Assembly (NCBI GenBank): GCA_037693485.1
Contig: CM075348.1
Location: forward strand, 2,542,001 to 2,606,000
Direction of reading: 5' to 3'
Source: Kitagawia praeruptora
Taxonomy: Eukaryota > Streptophyta > Magnoliopsida > Apiales > Apiaceae
DNA: 64,000 nt
A program made the position numbers and the translations under genes. The notes beneath the pieces are model-generated. The model worked only from the letters and a program-made list of their open reading frames with translations, did no database searches and had not been told where the DNA came from. This document shows, piece by piece, positions 1-8,834 of the stretch (position 1 is its first letter; each line of letters starts with the position of its first letter).

Positions 1-84
1 GAAAACCCTTCTTATATTTAGTATTTAGTCAGTTTGAGGTTCATTTATTATTGTGTATCACATAACACTGATGTCTTTGTGCAG

Positions 85-156
85 GCTCCAGACATGGGGT
101 TGTTGGCTCCTGATTTGGTGTTGTACCTTGACATATCTCCAGAGATACTACTGTAA
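85..156 (+). pseudogene. Thymidylate kinase (dTMP kinase) exon fragment
   Basis: After an acceptor (TTTGTGCAG at 76-84) the frame reads APDMGLLAPDLVLYLDISPE and then runs into a stop at 154-156. The motif APD.GL.APDLV.YLDISPE is typical of plant dTMP kinase, which phosphorylates dTMP for DNA synthesis. The real enzyme continues with a Gly/Tyr-rich lid segment, but here the frame ends, so this is exon debris and not a working gene. The preceding exon of the same gene is seen only in the second copy (59983-60064), separated by an intron whose last 84 bases match 1-84 here. It sits inside the CACTA-type element and was probably captured by it. Confidence 0.75.
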
Positions 157-526
157 TGTCTATACCTGAATTGGGAAAATTAAGGATGTGATTTTCTGTG
201 TAACTGCTGCTTGCTTGTTTTTCCGATGCACTTACAAGTTCTTTATGATTAGTGTAAGATCTAATTGAGAGTACATGTGCATATAATTCAGGCTTGCATA
301 GTAGTTATATGGTACAATAGGGCTTCGCTTAGCTATGAATCTTTCTGTAAAAACATGATGTTACATATAACTCTTTCTTATATATTAGAAATATATAAAC
401 ATCACAATGTATAGCTGATTAAATAGTATTCAATCATATAAGATTGGAAAATCAGTACAACCTGGTTTCATTTGGGTTATTGGTTTTAACGGATAATGAT
501 TTGATATGATTTGTTTTAATGGGCAG

Positions 527-592
527 ACTGGATATGAACAGACTGGATATGGTCGAGTCACATTTTCAAGTATAGAAGAAGCTAAGCGAGCT
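527..592 (+). pseudogene. Exon-like fragment with an RNP1-type (RRM) motif
   Basis: A 66-base open segment is bounded by an acceptor (GGGCAG, ending 526) and a donor (GTATGT, 593). It encodes 22 residues including TGYGRVTFSSIEEAKRA. That resembles the RNP1 strand and following helix of an RNA recognition motif. It could instead be a badly diverged lid segment of dTMP kinase (GGYG.ERY). A possible next exon begins after CATGCAG at about 773 and stops after three codons. The source gene is not certain. Confidence 0.4.
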
Positions 593-1187
593 GTATGTTC
601 TCTGCCCCTACTTTTTCATCCTTAAGCCATGACATTTGCATATAATGTTTCGATGACAATTGTGATTGATTTGATTGTACACATTTCATATTATTGTCCC
701 CTAACAGAATGAACTATGAACTTATAGGAATCTGATTGCAAATCACTGTTAATGGTATGTGCCGCTCATGCAGGCACACTCCTGACGCTGGGAAATAAAC
801 AACGAGAACTCGAGAACTTGTGGAATAAAGGAGAACCAGAGAGAATATGCCAGGATGAGCCATCACACTAAACCATACTCTTTGACTTCCAATCATATGT
901 AACAACATTTAGGAAATACCGAACTCTGATAGCTATAGAATAGAATGTTGTACTTTCATATCCCTGCTCTGTTCTGTACAATGTATCACATGTCGTAAAA
1001 ATGTTTACTATCAGAACAAATCAATACACCTAGTATTGGTGAATGGTTTATGGTTGAATGATGTTGGTTTTTGGTAAATGAATATTGGTGAATGAATATG
1101 TAAGTTTTGGTAGTTTTTGGGTGAATATAATTGCATATGTAACAATATTGTGTAGCATCCTAAACAAATGGAAGTATTCTATAATAA

Positions 1188-1366
1188 TGTTGTGTGATTT
1201 CCTTTTAGACAAGTGTGTATTGAATTAAAACTATTGTGTGATTTCATTTCAGACAAGTGTGCATTCAATTAAAACTATTGTGTGATTTCCTATCAGACAA
1301 GTGTGCATTCAATTAAAACTATTGTGTGATTTCCTTTCAGACAAGTGTGTATTCAAATTAAACTAT
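1188..1366. repeat. 44-bp tandem repeat, about four copies
   Basis: Four near-identical copies of a 44-base unit starting TTGTGTGATTTC and containing AGACAAGTGTG follow each other head to tail. They lie directly inside the CAGACAAC-rich subterminal block and look like an older version of the subterminal array of the CACTA-type element. Confidence 0.8.
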
Positions 1367-1591
1367 TGTGTAGCATCCCAAACAACAACGGTTTCTAAAT
1401 CGACTGTTGTTGTTTCTGGCTATCAGACAACGACGTCTAGAGATGAAGTCGTTGTCCCTCGCTCTAACACACAACATTTCGACCCGTTGTCTGAGGCGCG
1501 TAACAGACGACACTCCGATAGACAACGGGGATGGTCAGTATCAGACTACGGATGAAATCCGTTGTCTGAATCGAAATTCCTTGTAGTGTAG

Positions 1592-1727
1592 GCTAGTAGC
1601 CAAAACATAGTTTTGGTTAGTCGATCGGTTGGTCTACTTATTTACCCTTATTAAAAATTTTAATTCAAATTTAAAAAAAATCCATTATATTAAAGAACAT
1701 CTGTGCATGGCACAGATTTTAAACTAA
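1592..1727 (+). mobile_element. Short degenerate Helitron remnant
   Basis: The right end has the Helitron layout: a hairpin CTGTGC-ATG-GCACAG (1701-1715), an AT spacer, then CTAA (1724-1727) followed by T. The left part has TTTTGGTTAGTCGATCGG and TTATTTACCCTT, matching the 5' region of the Helitrons at 33581 and (inverted) 53524. The 5' TC end itself is missing, probably lost next to the CACTA end at 1588. Confidence 0.6.
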
Positions 1728-2244
1728 TATTACATTAAGAATTTTACTTATTTAACATTCTCACCCTACCTTACCAACCATGGTTTAGTTTAAAATTCTA
1801 ATTTAAATTCAATATTGGTTTTATTAACATATTCATATAATACATAATTTTTAAATCAAAAATATTAACTAAAAACTCACTATATTAATTTAAAATCAAT
1901 CATGATCAAACATTTATTAAACAACTATTCTTTTAATAAACTTCATTCACAATTATATTACTATATATTACAAATTGATATTTTGTAATATGTATTACAT
2001 AATTATAACTGATTTAAATATTTATAATCAAGCTGAACTCAAAATTAGAAAATTTTGAACTTCAACACAAATTTTAAATTAATAACTTGGAAAAAATCCA
2101 TAAGTTTCAAAACAATATTTTTTTGAAGATGAAAATTTTTTTTATTCATAAATTGTTAGTAACTTGTATTTATAAACATTATATATATAATTCAACACAA
2201 CATGTATTTTAATTATTTGAAATATTAAATACACGCAATTGATC
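1728..2244. other. AT-rich intergenic DNA, nothing recognised
   Basis: Very AT-rich sequence without long open frames, splice-bounded exons or clear transposon ends. Confidence 0.6.
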
Positions 2245-2462
2245 TTCAAACACTTTGCTACCTTATTCTTTATTGTAACGTTCTATTTTGTTAGTTGTTT
2301 GTAATGTCTTCTACTAAAAGATCTTATTTTTAAATATTTTTAACATGTTCTTTTGCAGTTCTCCATCAAAGATTTCTTTACCAAACTAACCATTTCTTAA
2401 AAATGCACACTAATATAACTCGATGTATTTTTAACCGCGTAACAATCATCCCAAAAGTACAA
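2245..2462 (+). repeat. Copy A of a dispersed kinesin 3'-flank segment
   Basis: This stretch, including CATCAAAGATTTCTTTACC and ATGCACACTA, is closely similar to 26470-26645 (downstream of the kinesin) and to 54230-54460. The sequence after ATGCACACTA (GTAACAATCATCCCAA) matches the 54-kb copy better than the kinesin copy. In all three a pyrimidine tract precedes TCAAAGATTTC, like a splice acceptor. No function can be assigned. Confidence 0.65.
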
Positions 2463-2485
2463 GATCAAGAACGGATAGTTGAATC

Positions 2486-5400
2486 TAGGCCTGTCAATGG
2501 AGCGGATATCCGATCCGATCCGATCCGCACTGATTTAAATGGATATGGATTTGCTTTAAAAATATCCGATCCGGAACCCGATCCGATTAGAACGATCCGA
2601 ATAATAAATGGATTGGATATGAATTTAGGTTGATCCGATCCGTTATCCACGACCCGATCCGTTTAATTATATAATAATATATTATATAATATATACTATA
2701 TTATATTATATATATATATATTCTATTATTTTCAAAATATTTTATAATAAAATAAGTTAACTTATTAAAAACGCTAAGCCCATTACCCAATAGTCCAATA
2801 CTCATACCTAAGCCCATACCTAATCTATTATTTGCTTCCTCTTCCATCAGTTCCTTAACTTCCTTCCATTCACGGCTCCTCCGCCTCCAAAGTTTTAACA
2901 TATTATTTTCCTCTGATTAGCTCGAGACCTCATTCTTAAATCTTTATCATGGTATGTTAATTAAGTAATTCTTTCTTATATTTTCTTAATGATGAAGATT
3001 AGCTCGACACCTCATTCTTTCTGATTTAATATGTGTTTTTTGTTTCATTTTTTAGGCTAGCGGAAGTGATGGTGCTGAAAATCCAATTCTGGTGGACGTG
3101 GATGCTGCTGTAAATGGAGATGCAACAGCCAATACAAAGAAAAATAGGAAGAGAACGTCAAAGGTATGGATTGATTTCAATGAGTATAAAGATGCTAATG
3201 GGAAAGTTAAAGCTTTATGCAAGTACTGTAAAAAATCATTTGTTGGGGAAAGTAAATCAGGAACTAGTCATCTGGCTCAACATATTAAGAGATGCAATGC
3301 AAAAATTTATAAGGACCGTGGGCAAAAATTAGTTATGGCTATGAAAAAATCGGATGGTTCTACACAAATTGAAGCATTTAAATTTGATCAAGATAGGAGT
3401 AGAATGGATCTAGCAAGAATGGTGATTAAACATAATTATCCGTTTAATATAGTTGATCACGAGTTCTTTGAGCATTTTTGTAAAGGACTACGACCAGAAT
3501 TTAGGCTTGTTAGTCGAAACACAGTAAGGTCTGATATAATCAAGTTGCATGAAGAGATGAAAAAAAAGGTGTATGAAAAGATTAATGATATAGGTTGTAG
3601 AGTCACACTTACTACTGATATTTGGACCTCCGATTCACAAAATTATGCATATGCTTGTCTGACTGTACATTATATTGATAATGACTGGGAGCTACAAAAA
3701 AAAATTTAAAATTACAAATGGATTGTGTGGCCACATGACGGAGAGTCATTATTCCTATTTATCTTGCAACTAATCATGGAGTAGAACTTGGATAAGAAAT
3801 TTGTTTCTATGGTTGTTGACAATGCATCTGCAAATGATAGCATGGTTAGGCATTTAAAATCTTGGCTTTCTGATAGAGTTCCGTGTGCTGGTGACTTCTT
3901 TCATGTGCGTTGTAGTGCACATATTCTAAACTTGGTTGTTCAAGACGGTTTAAATTTAATAAGACCACTTTTAGATGATATACGTGGAACTGTAAGGTAT
4001 TTAAATAAGTCTCCTTATGGAAAACAAAAGTTTGATCTTGTTGTTAGTCAACTGAACTTGCAAGGAAAAAAACAAATTCCAATGGATGTGTCAACTAGGT
4101 GGGATTCGACTTATGATATGCTTGATATTGCTTTGAATTATGAAGAAGCATGTAACTGTCTAGAGGGCATAGATAAAAACTATAAGTTTAATCCTTCAAA
4201 AGAAGAGTGGAGAGTGGCTCGTTTAGTGCATTGTTGTTTGAAAATATTTAAGGATGCTACGGTTCATTTTAGTGGAACCAAATACCCCACTGCAAATGTG
4301 TTCTTTCCTGATATTTGTGACATCAAATTGCAACTTATGGGAATGGCAAAGATCTCTCATACTCACGTGTACAAAAAATTCGAACATCTTTTTTTGATCT
4401 TTTTATTGATTATGGAGGGAGAGTTACTGCTACGGATAGCCTAATTGGTGATGATCTGGGGATTGATGATCTTTGCCATACAACACACTCTACAAATTCA
4501 GAAAGTAATAAATTAGGTGACTTTAAGAAATGGAAAGAAAGAGAACGATTGATTAGTTCTCGATACATTCCCAAATCTGAATTTGATCAGTACTTGGAAG
4601 AGGAAACCCATCCAACAATTGGCAAATTTGATATATTAAAATGGTGGGCAGTCAATGCTTCTAGGTTTCCGACATTAAGCAAAATTGCAAGAGATGTTTT
4701 AGCTGTACCAGCGACAACAGTAGCTTCCGAATCAGCATTTAGCATAGGTGGCAGAGTGATCGATGAAAGCCGTTCTTGTTTACTTCCTGATGCAGTGGAA
4801 GCGCTGATTACTACATCCGACTGGATTCCGTCAAGAAAAAGTAAGTTATTGTTTAAGTTTTAGCAATTTCTTATTGTTAATATTTTAATAAGTTATTGCA
4901 GATGAACACTGATTCTTTACTAATGATTTAACTTTTTTTTTCAGATTTAACAGTGCAAATGTATCCAAATGAAAGAGCAGAAACCGGTGCGAAAGTTCCT
5001 CATGTTCCCTGAATGCCTGAATCATGAACATAGATATTCAGTGACTTGTCTAGAAGGCATGCATGCCTTGTTCATTAATAGCACAACACTGGCTAATCAG
5101 TCAGTGGATGTTGCCTTGTTATTTTACTTTCTGCTGTAACCTTGATTTGCATCTCAAAGTGTGTGGGAACTCTGGGACTTCTAAACTACACGTTTGCTGC
5201 ATTTTGCTGTGTGTTGCTATGTGTTGCTGACTTCATGTATTTTTTTTTTTCGATTTGAAATTGTGATTTAAGTTCTTTTTCCTGAAACAATGATTTAAGT
5301 TTTAATTAAATATTGTGTTTGAACAATGAGATTATTAAAGTAGTTTAAATTTTTGATTGCTACTTGACTTTACACACTGAATTTTAGATTGTAATTTCTC

Positions 5401-5633
5401 AAAATTTCTTTTAAAATGGTGAATGATCTACGTAATTAAATTTTTTATTTATTTCAAAAATTAAATGGAGCAATGGATATCCGAAATCCGATCCGTTTAT
5501 CTATTAAACTAAATGGATTGGATATGGATCGACCTCTAAAATATCCGAGACATGATCCGATCCGAATCCGATAAAAATAAATGGATATGGATTTAGATCG
5601 ATCCGATCCGAACCTGACCCGTTGACAGGCCTA
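2486..5633 (+). mobile_element. hAT transposon with intact ends
   Basis: The inverted repeats are TAGGCCTGTCAA (2486-2497) and TTGACAGGCCTA (5622-5633). They are flanked by a perfect 8-bp target duplication GTTGAATC (2478-2485 and 5634-5641), the hAT hallmark. Both subterminal regions (2500-2655, 5465-5620) are dense in GATCCGATCCG and GGATATGGAT words, likely transposase binding sites. The element is 3148 bp and carries one transposase gene (2949-5012), which is broken. The sharp target duplication argues for fairly recent insertion. Confidence 0.93.
2949..5012 (+). pseudogene. hAT transposase (BED zinc finger, hAT dimerisation), inactivated
   Basis: The start codon ATG (2949-2951) appears to be an exon by itself: GTATGT follows, and the acceptor TTTTTTAG leads into exon 2 at 3056. 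Exon 2 carries a BED-type zinc finger (C..C with a later H....C, about residues 50-85), an RNase-H-like transposase core (TTDIWTS, VDNASAND, CSAHILNLVVQDG, STRWDSTYDML) and the C-terminal hAT dimerisation region (ARDVLAVPATTVASESAFS). The last exon is 4945-5012 after a donor at 4841. Breaks: in-frame stops at 3707-3709 and 3782-3784 (the second where Trp is usual), a one-base loss in the T-run near 4388-4394, and about 50 residues of the core missing just before it. It cannot make an active transposase. Confidence 0.88.
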
Positions 5634-5844
5634 GTTGAATCCATGAATTGGAATTAGAGGAGACTGTTGGATTTTTTTATTTAATCTAAACTTGTTTATT
5701 ATTTTATTTTATGCATGTGTATTTTGAACAACAAATTGAGATCTAGCTGTCTGATTTGATCTTTAGTCAATGGAGGATTTTTAGGAAAAGTAGTAGAACA
5801 AAATAGTAGTCGAATTGATTGGGGAAATTAGCCTTAGGTGATTC

Positions 5845-5891
5845 CTTGTTTTACTCTCTGTTTTTTTTTGACGAACTTGTTTTACTCTCTG
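5845..5891 (-). mobile_element. Minimal LINE-tail insertion with target duplication
   Basis: A 16-bp direct repeat CTTGTTTTACTCTCTG (5845-5860 and 5876-5891) encloses only 15 bases: nine T then GACGAA. On the minus strand this is TTCGTC plus a poly(A) tail, the kind of end left by target-primed reverse transcription of a 5'-truncated LINE or SINE. Confidence 0.6.
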
Positions 5892-5899
5892 TTAGTTAC

Positions 5900-6570
5900 T
5901 TTTTTTTTTGGCAGAAAGATAAAAGATTTCATTAATTTAAACAAATACACAGCTGAGACAAACCCTCAACTGGCAGTACGACCAGGATGAAAAACAAATT
6001 GTTTTCCTCAACTGGCAGTACGACCATGATGAAAAACAAATTGTTTTCTGACCGTTTTACAATACAGAACTGAAAAATTCTTAGACCTGAAAATGAAAAC
6101 AATGGCGACCCAATAAATCCATTATGCACCAGCATCCCTGAAAACGGTAGTATCACAATTGACCTTATCACATAAAAACCTTTGGTAGCCCAATATTCAA
6201 AAGGAGCACCCCAGCTATCTACTTGGCGGTAACCAGCTATAGATTTGCCGTAGGTAAAGATTAAAACTCCTCGAGGATGAACACTCTCCCTTTGTGAAAG
6301 GTGAGCTTTTTCGATTTTTACCACCAACTCAGCCTCGATGCGGATTTTCCAGATCTCCAAGTTCATGATAGCACAAAGAAAACACACCCAAAACATATCC
6401 CCAAACAATTGGGGAGAAATAAACCCAAATAATTGGGGAGAAATAAAACCCAAATAATTGGGGAGGAATGGATCTCGATTTTATTGAAAACCAAAGAAAC
6501 TAGAACTTAAAACAAGAAAGAAAGAGGGCCTCCGGCCGGTGGATAAACCATCGCCGGAGGAGGATAAACA
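5900..6570 (-). mobile_element. LINE-like retroposon debris
   Basis: A T-run at 5900-5909 followed by GCAGAAAGATAAAAGATTTC is, read on the minus strand, a sequence ending in a poly(A) tail. A second similar segment at 6470-6560 includes GGCCTCCGGCCGG, a motif common in 3' untranslated parts of plant LINEs. Between them is a 31-bp direct duplication around CCTCAACTGGCAGTACGACC (about 5965-6030) and a short tandem repeat with ATAATTGGGGAGAAATAAA (6405-6470). The 173-residue open frame on the minus strand shows no recognisable reverse transcriptase motif, so I do not call it a gene. Confidence 0.4.
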
Positions 6571-6849
6571 ACATATAAACTTAAATTTATATAAGAGCAT
6601 TTAAAACTATACTAAAAAATTAATAAATATTATATTCCTATATAACAAGAATAAGAGAGATAATAATATTTATATAAGAGTACTATTGTAGATCAAAGTT
6701 CGATTCTCACTAATATTTATATTTTAGGAATATTTATATTGTATACTATAATAATAGGAATAAAAAAGATATTACACTAAGTATTGTAGCCGATATGTAA
6801 CAGAATTTGTATGCTTTTTTTAAGACACGTTGGAGTGTTGAGTCCTGAT
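6571..6849. other. AT-rich spacer, nothing recognised
   Basis: Low-complexity AT-rich sequence between the LINE-like debris and the second hAT element. One GTTCGATTCTC word (6698-6708) is similar to other dispersed words in the window but is not part of a tRNA. Confidence 0.5.
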
Positions 6850-8505
6850 TAGGGCTACAAACGAACCGAGCTACTCGTTAGACTCGACTCGATAAGGTAA
6901 CGAGCTCGAGCTCGAACAAAAAAAATGATCGTTAAGGTTATCGAGTTGAGCCGAGTTTTTTGAGTGTTCGACTCGACTCGACTCGACTTGATATGGGCTC
7001 GAACTCGACTCGACTCGATAACCTATGTACAAATAACAAGCTTTCAAGCATACTACTAGACTAACACTGGTTCAAAGTTCAAACGATTACAAAACACAAT
7101 AAAATTACATTGTTGGCAGTCTGGAACAATATTACAAAAATTATTAACAAACTGACAATGACATGACTACATGCACTAAAATTAAATTTCCATCCTTGAC
7201 TGGTGGTGGCAGTGGTGTTGGTCTGCTGCAGGAACATGAAAATTCCATTCCTGAAAATTATAGTGAAAAACAGATCATGTAATATAATGTAAGTATGTAA
7301 CAAAAGAATTAAAGAAAAAAAAACAGCATACTACATATTGAAATGAAGCAGCATACTACATCCACAACACAAAATTCAGTTATTAACTATTAAATCATTC
7401 AATTTACCAAAATTAACTATGTATGTAACTTGAAGTTACATAATGATCAACCAAGACACGAATTATAATATCTAATAGAGTAACATGAACCCTTGGGAAC
7501 TGCAAAGTTTGTGAAACGAAGGAGGCCTTAGATAGTAATGTAGTACCAGCTGCGATAATGCATTAATTATAACTACCACAGATTTTTACTTCATGCAGTC
7601 CTACAAACTGGCATTGGTGGTATAATCTGTATAATACCATAAGTTTCTTATGTAACCATCTTATTGATGAACAACAATTAATTTGATTAACTAATTGAAC
7701 TAGACTTATCCACCCTAGAAAGATGTAATATCACTCTGCTTATTCAAATTTGTATATTTCTCTTATTTTCTCCAACTTGGTTTTTTGTTCAGGTACATGT
7801 CATCCAGGTTATTAAAAGTTGCAAATGAGCATAGTTCAGTTGTTGCAGTTGTTGGGAAGGGGCATACTACCATCTACAGAAATTGAATACAGTTAAAAAT
7901 GTATCAGAACTATGCATCAACAATTAATACAAGTTCTAGGCCTAGGTGGGAGTATTTTGTGTAAAATTTTATCTGTAATTCACGATTTACAGATAAAAGT
8001 AAATCACTCCATTGATCTTAGTGAGAACAACAGGAGGAAAAAATGCAGAGTCCAAATCGATCTGTAACTCAGCAGTGATCTTAGTGTCAGCAGGAATAAA
8101 AAACTTTAAAATAGACAAACACAAACCTTGTTGATGCCTGCCCTGCACTTGGTATAATCAAAGCAATTCGTTAAAATCCAAATCGATCTCAACTTCTTTT
8201 AGTATGACAGCATCCTGCATAAAGTAATTAAAAAATTAAAACAGAAAATCTGAACTGCTAAAATTTGAATCAATCAAGTAATAAATGGATGTAAGAAGTA
8301 CACGTAGAAATGTAGAATATGTTACCTTGTTTGGTTTTTTAAGTCCGTATAATTCACGTACCCAGTCAGCACCACACAACAACATCTCCACGGTTTCAGG
8401 TTTCAAGCAAGAGCGATGCGGCTCAATAACTCTTCTACCGGCGCTGAAAGTTGATTCCGAAGCAACTGTACTCATCGGAATAGCCAAGATATCGCGAGCC
8501 ATATT
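6850..8505 (-). mobile_element. hAT transposon, 3' part, 5' end lost
   Basis: The left end TAGGGCTACAAACGAACCGAG (6850-6870) followed by many ACTCGACTCG and CGAGCTCGAG words is a typical plant hAT terminus. The coding end of a transposase lies on the minus strand (8326-8502, then 8158-8214). The element stops abruptly at about 8505, next to a MITE-like segment, without a matching inverted repeat or target duplication, so it is truncated. The interior 7020-8150 is AT-rich and without genes. Confidence 0.7.
8158..8505 (-). pseudogene. hAT transposase C-terminal fragment (two exons)
   Basis: The minus strand reads MARDILAIPMSTVASES and then TFSAGRRVIEPHRSCL, the dimerisation region of hAT transposases, ending in LKKPNK. 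A donor GTAACA follows at 8325, and an acceptor ATGCAG leads to a last exon 8214-8158 that ends with a stop after FNELL. The rest of the transposase (BED finger, catalytic core) is missing. It differs in sequence from the hAT at 2486, so it belongs to another family. Confidence 0.8.
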
Positions 8506-8625
8506 TGATTCCGAAGCAGTTTTTTAACTTAAAGCCGGGCTTTAAGCCCATCACCCAAACAGACCAAAACCGACTAAAAGTTGCTTTCTCCTTAAAGCAG
8601 CCGAAGCCAAACAGGCTCTTAATCG
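8506..8625. mobile_element. MITE-like segment upstream of the kinesin
   Basis: The segment includes AAAGCCGGGCTTTAAGCCC and ends AGCCAAACAGGCTC. The inverse, GAGCCTGTTTGGCT, is a common end of plant hAT-type MITEs. The left end (TTCCGAAGCAG) pairs only loosely with it. It lies directly in the promoter region of the kinesin gene. Confidence 0.35.
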
Positions 8626-8834
8626 AAAATCTCTCTACTTTTCTCTCCATCACACTCATCATCCATATCACTTTCTCCCCAAATATAAATTATCTATTTC
8701 TAATCATGTCTAATGTATTTGCCTGAGGTAATCTTCAATTCCACCTCATATATTTTGTAATTGTTTGTGTGATTGTATTGCAATTGTTTTGATTCATGTG
8801 TTTCTGATTGTGTTTCAGGTTGTCGTGAACCACA
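8626..8834 (+). promoter_or_regulatory. Kinesin 5' leader with an intron and a short uORF
   Basis: A pyrimidine-rich leader (TCTCTACTTTTCTCTCC) is followed by a likely leader intron: donor GTAATC at 8728 and acceptor TGTTTCAG ending 8818, 16 bases before the ATG. Upstream of it lies a seven-codon uORF, 8706-8726 (MSNVFA, stop). No TATA box is clear. The transcription start is inferred, not seen. Confidence 0.5.

Larger units (their letters stand above)
1..1588. mobile_element. Right part of a gene-capturing CACTA-type transposon
   Basis: The right end reads CTTGTAGTG at 1580-1588. This is the inverse of the CACTAC... start at 55453, and a possible 3-bp target TAG follows (1589-1591). Just inside lies a block rich in CAGACAACG and GTTGTCTG words on both strands (about 1378-1570), the same subterminal word seen at 55470-55990. 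Further inside are exon fragments of host genes (85-156, 527-592). The left part lies upstream of the window. Bases 1-126 are identical to 60067-60192, inside the second CACTA-type copy, which supports one family. No transposase is visible in this part. Confidence 0.7.
2463..5665 (-). pseudogene. F-box gene fragment split by a hAT insertion
   Basis: Bases 2463-2485 and 5634-5665, joined across the hAT element, match 27858-27905 of the F-box gene almost base for base. That part encodes the segment containing NSNSWIQLSVPDH on the minus strand. Only this scrap of coding sequence remains. The order, kinesin 3'-flank repeat then F-box piece, is the same as at 26.5-27.9 kb, so this may be the remnant of a duplicated block with an internal deletion. 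Confidence 0.6.

Noticed and set aside
3707..3784. Frameshift between the two main hAT transposase frames
   Set aside because: Both frames are in the same phase as exon 2. The break is two in-frame stops, not a shift. The true shift is near 4388-4394.
5932..6453. 173-residue minus-strand open frame
   Set aside because: Contains internal duplications and no protein motif. The surrounding DNA looks like a LINE 3' part, so the frame is probably chance.
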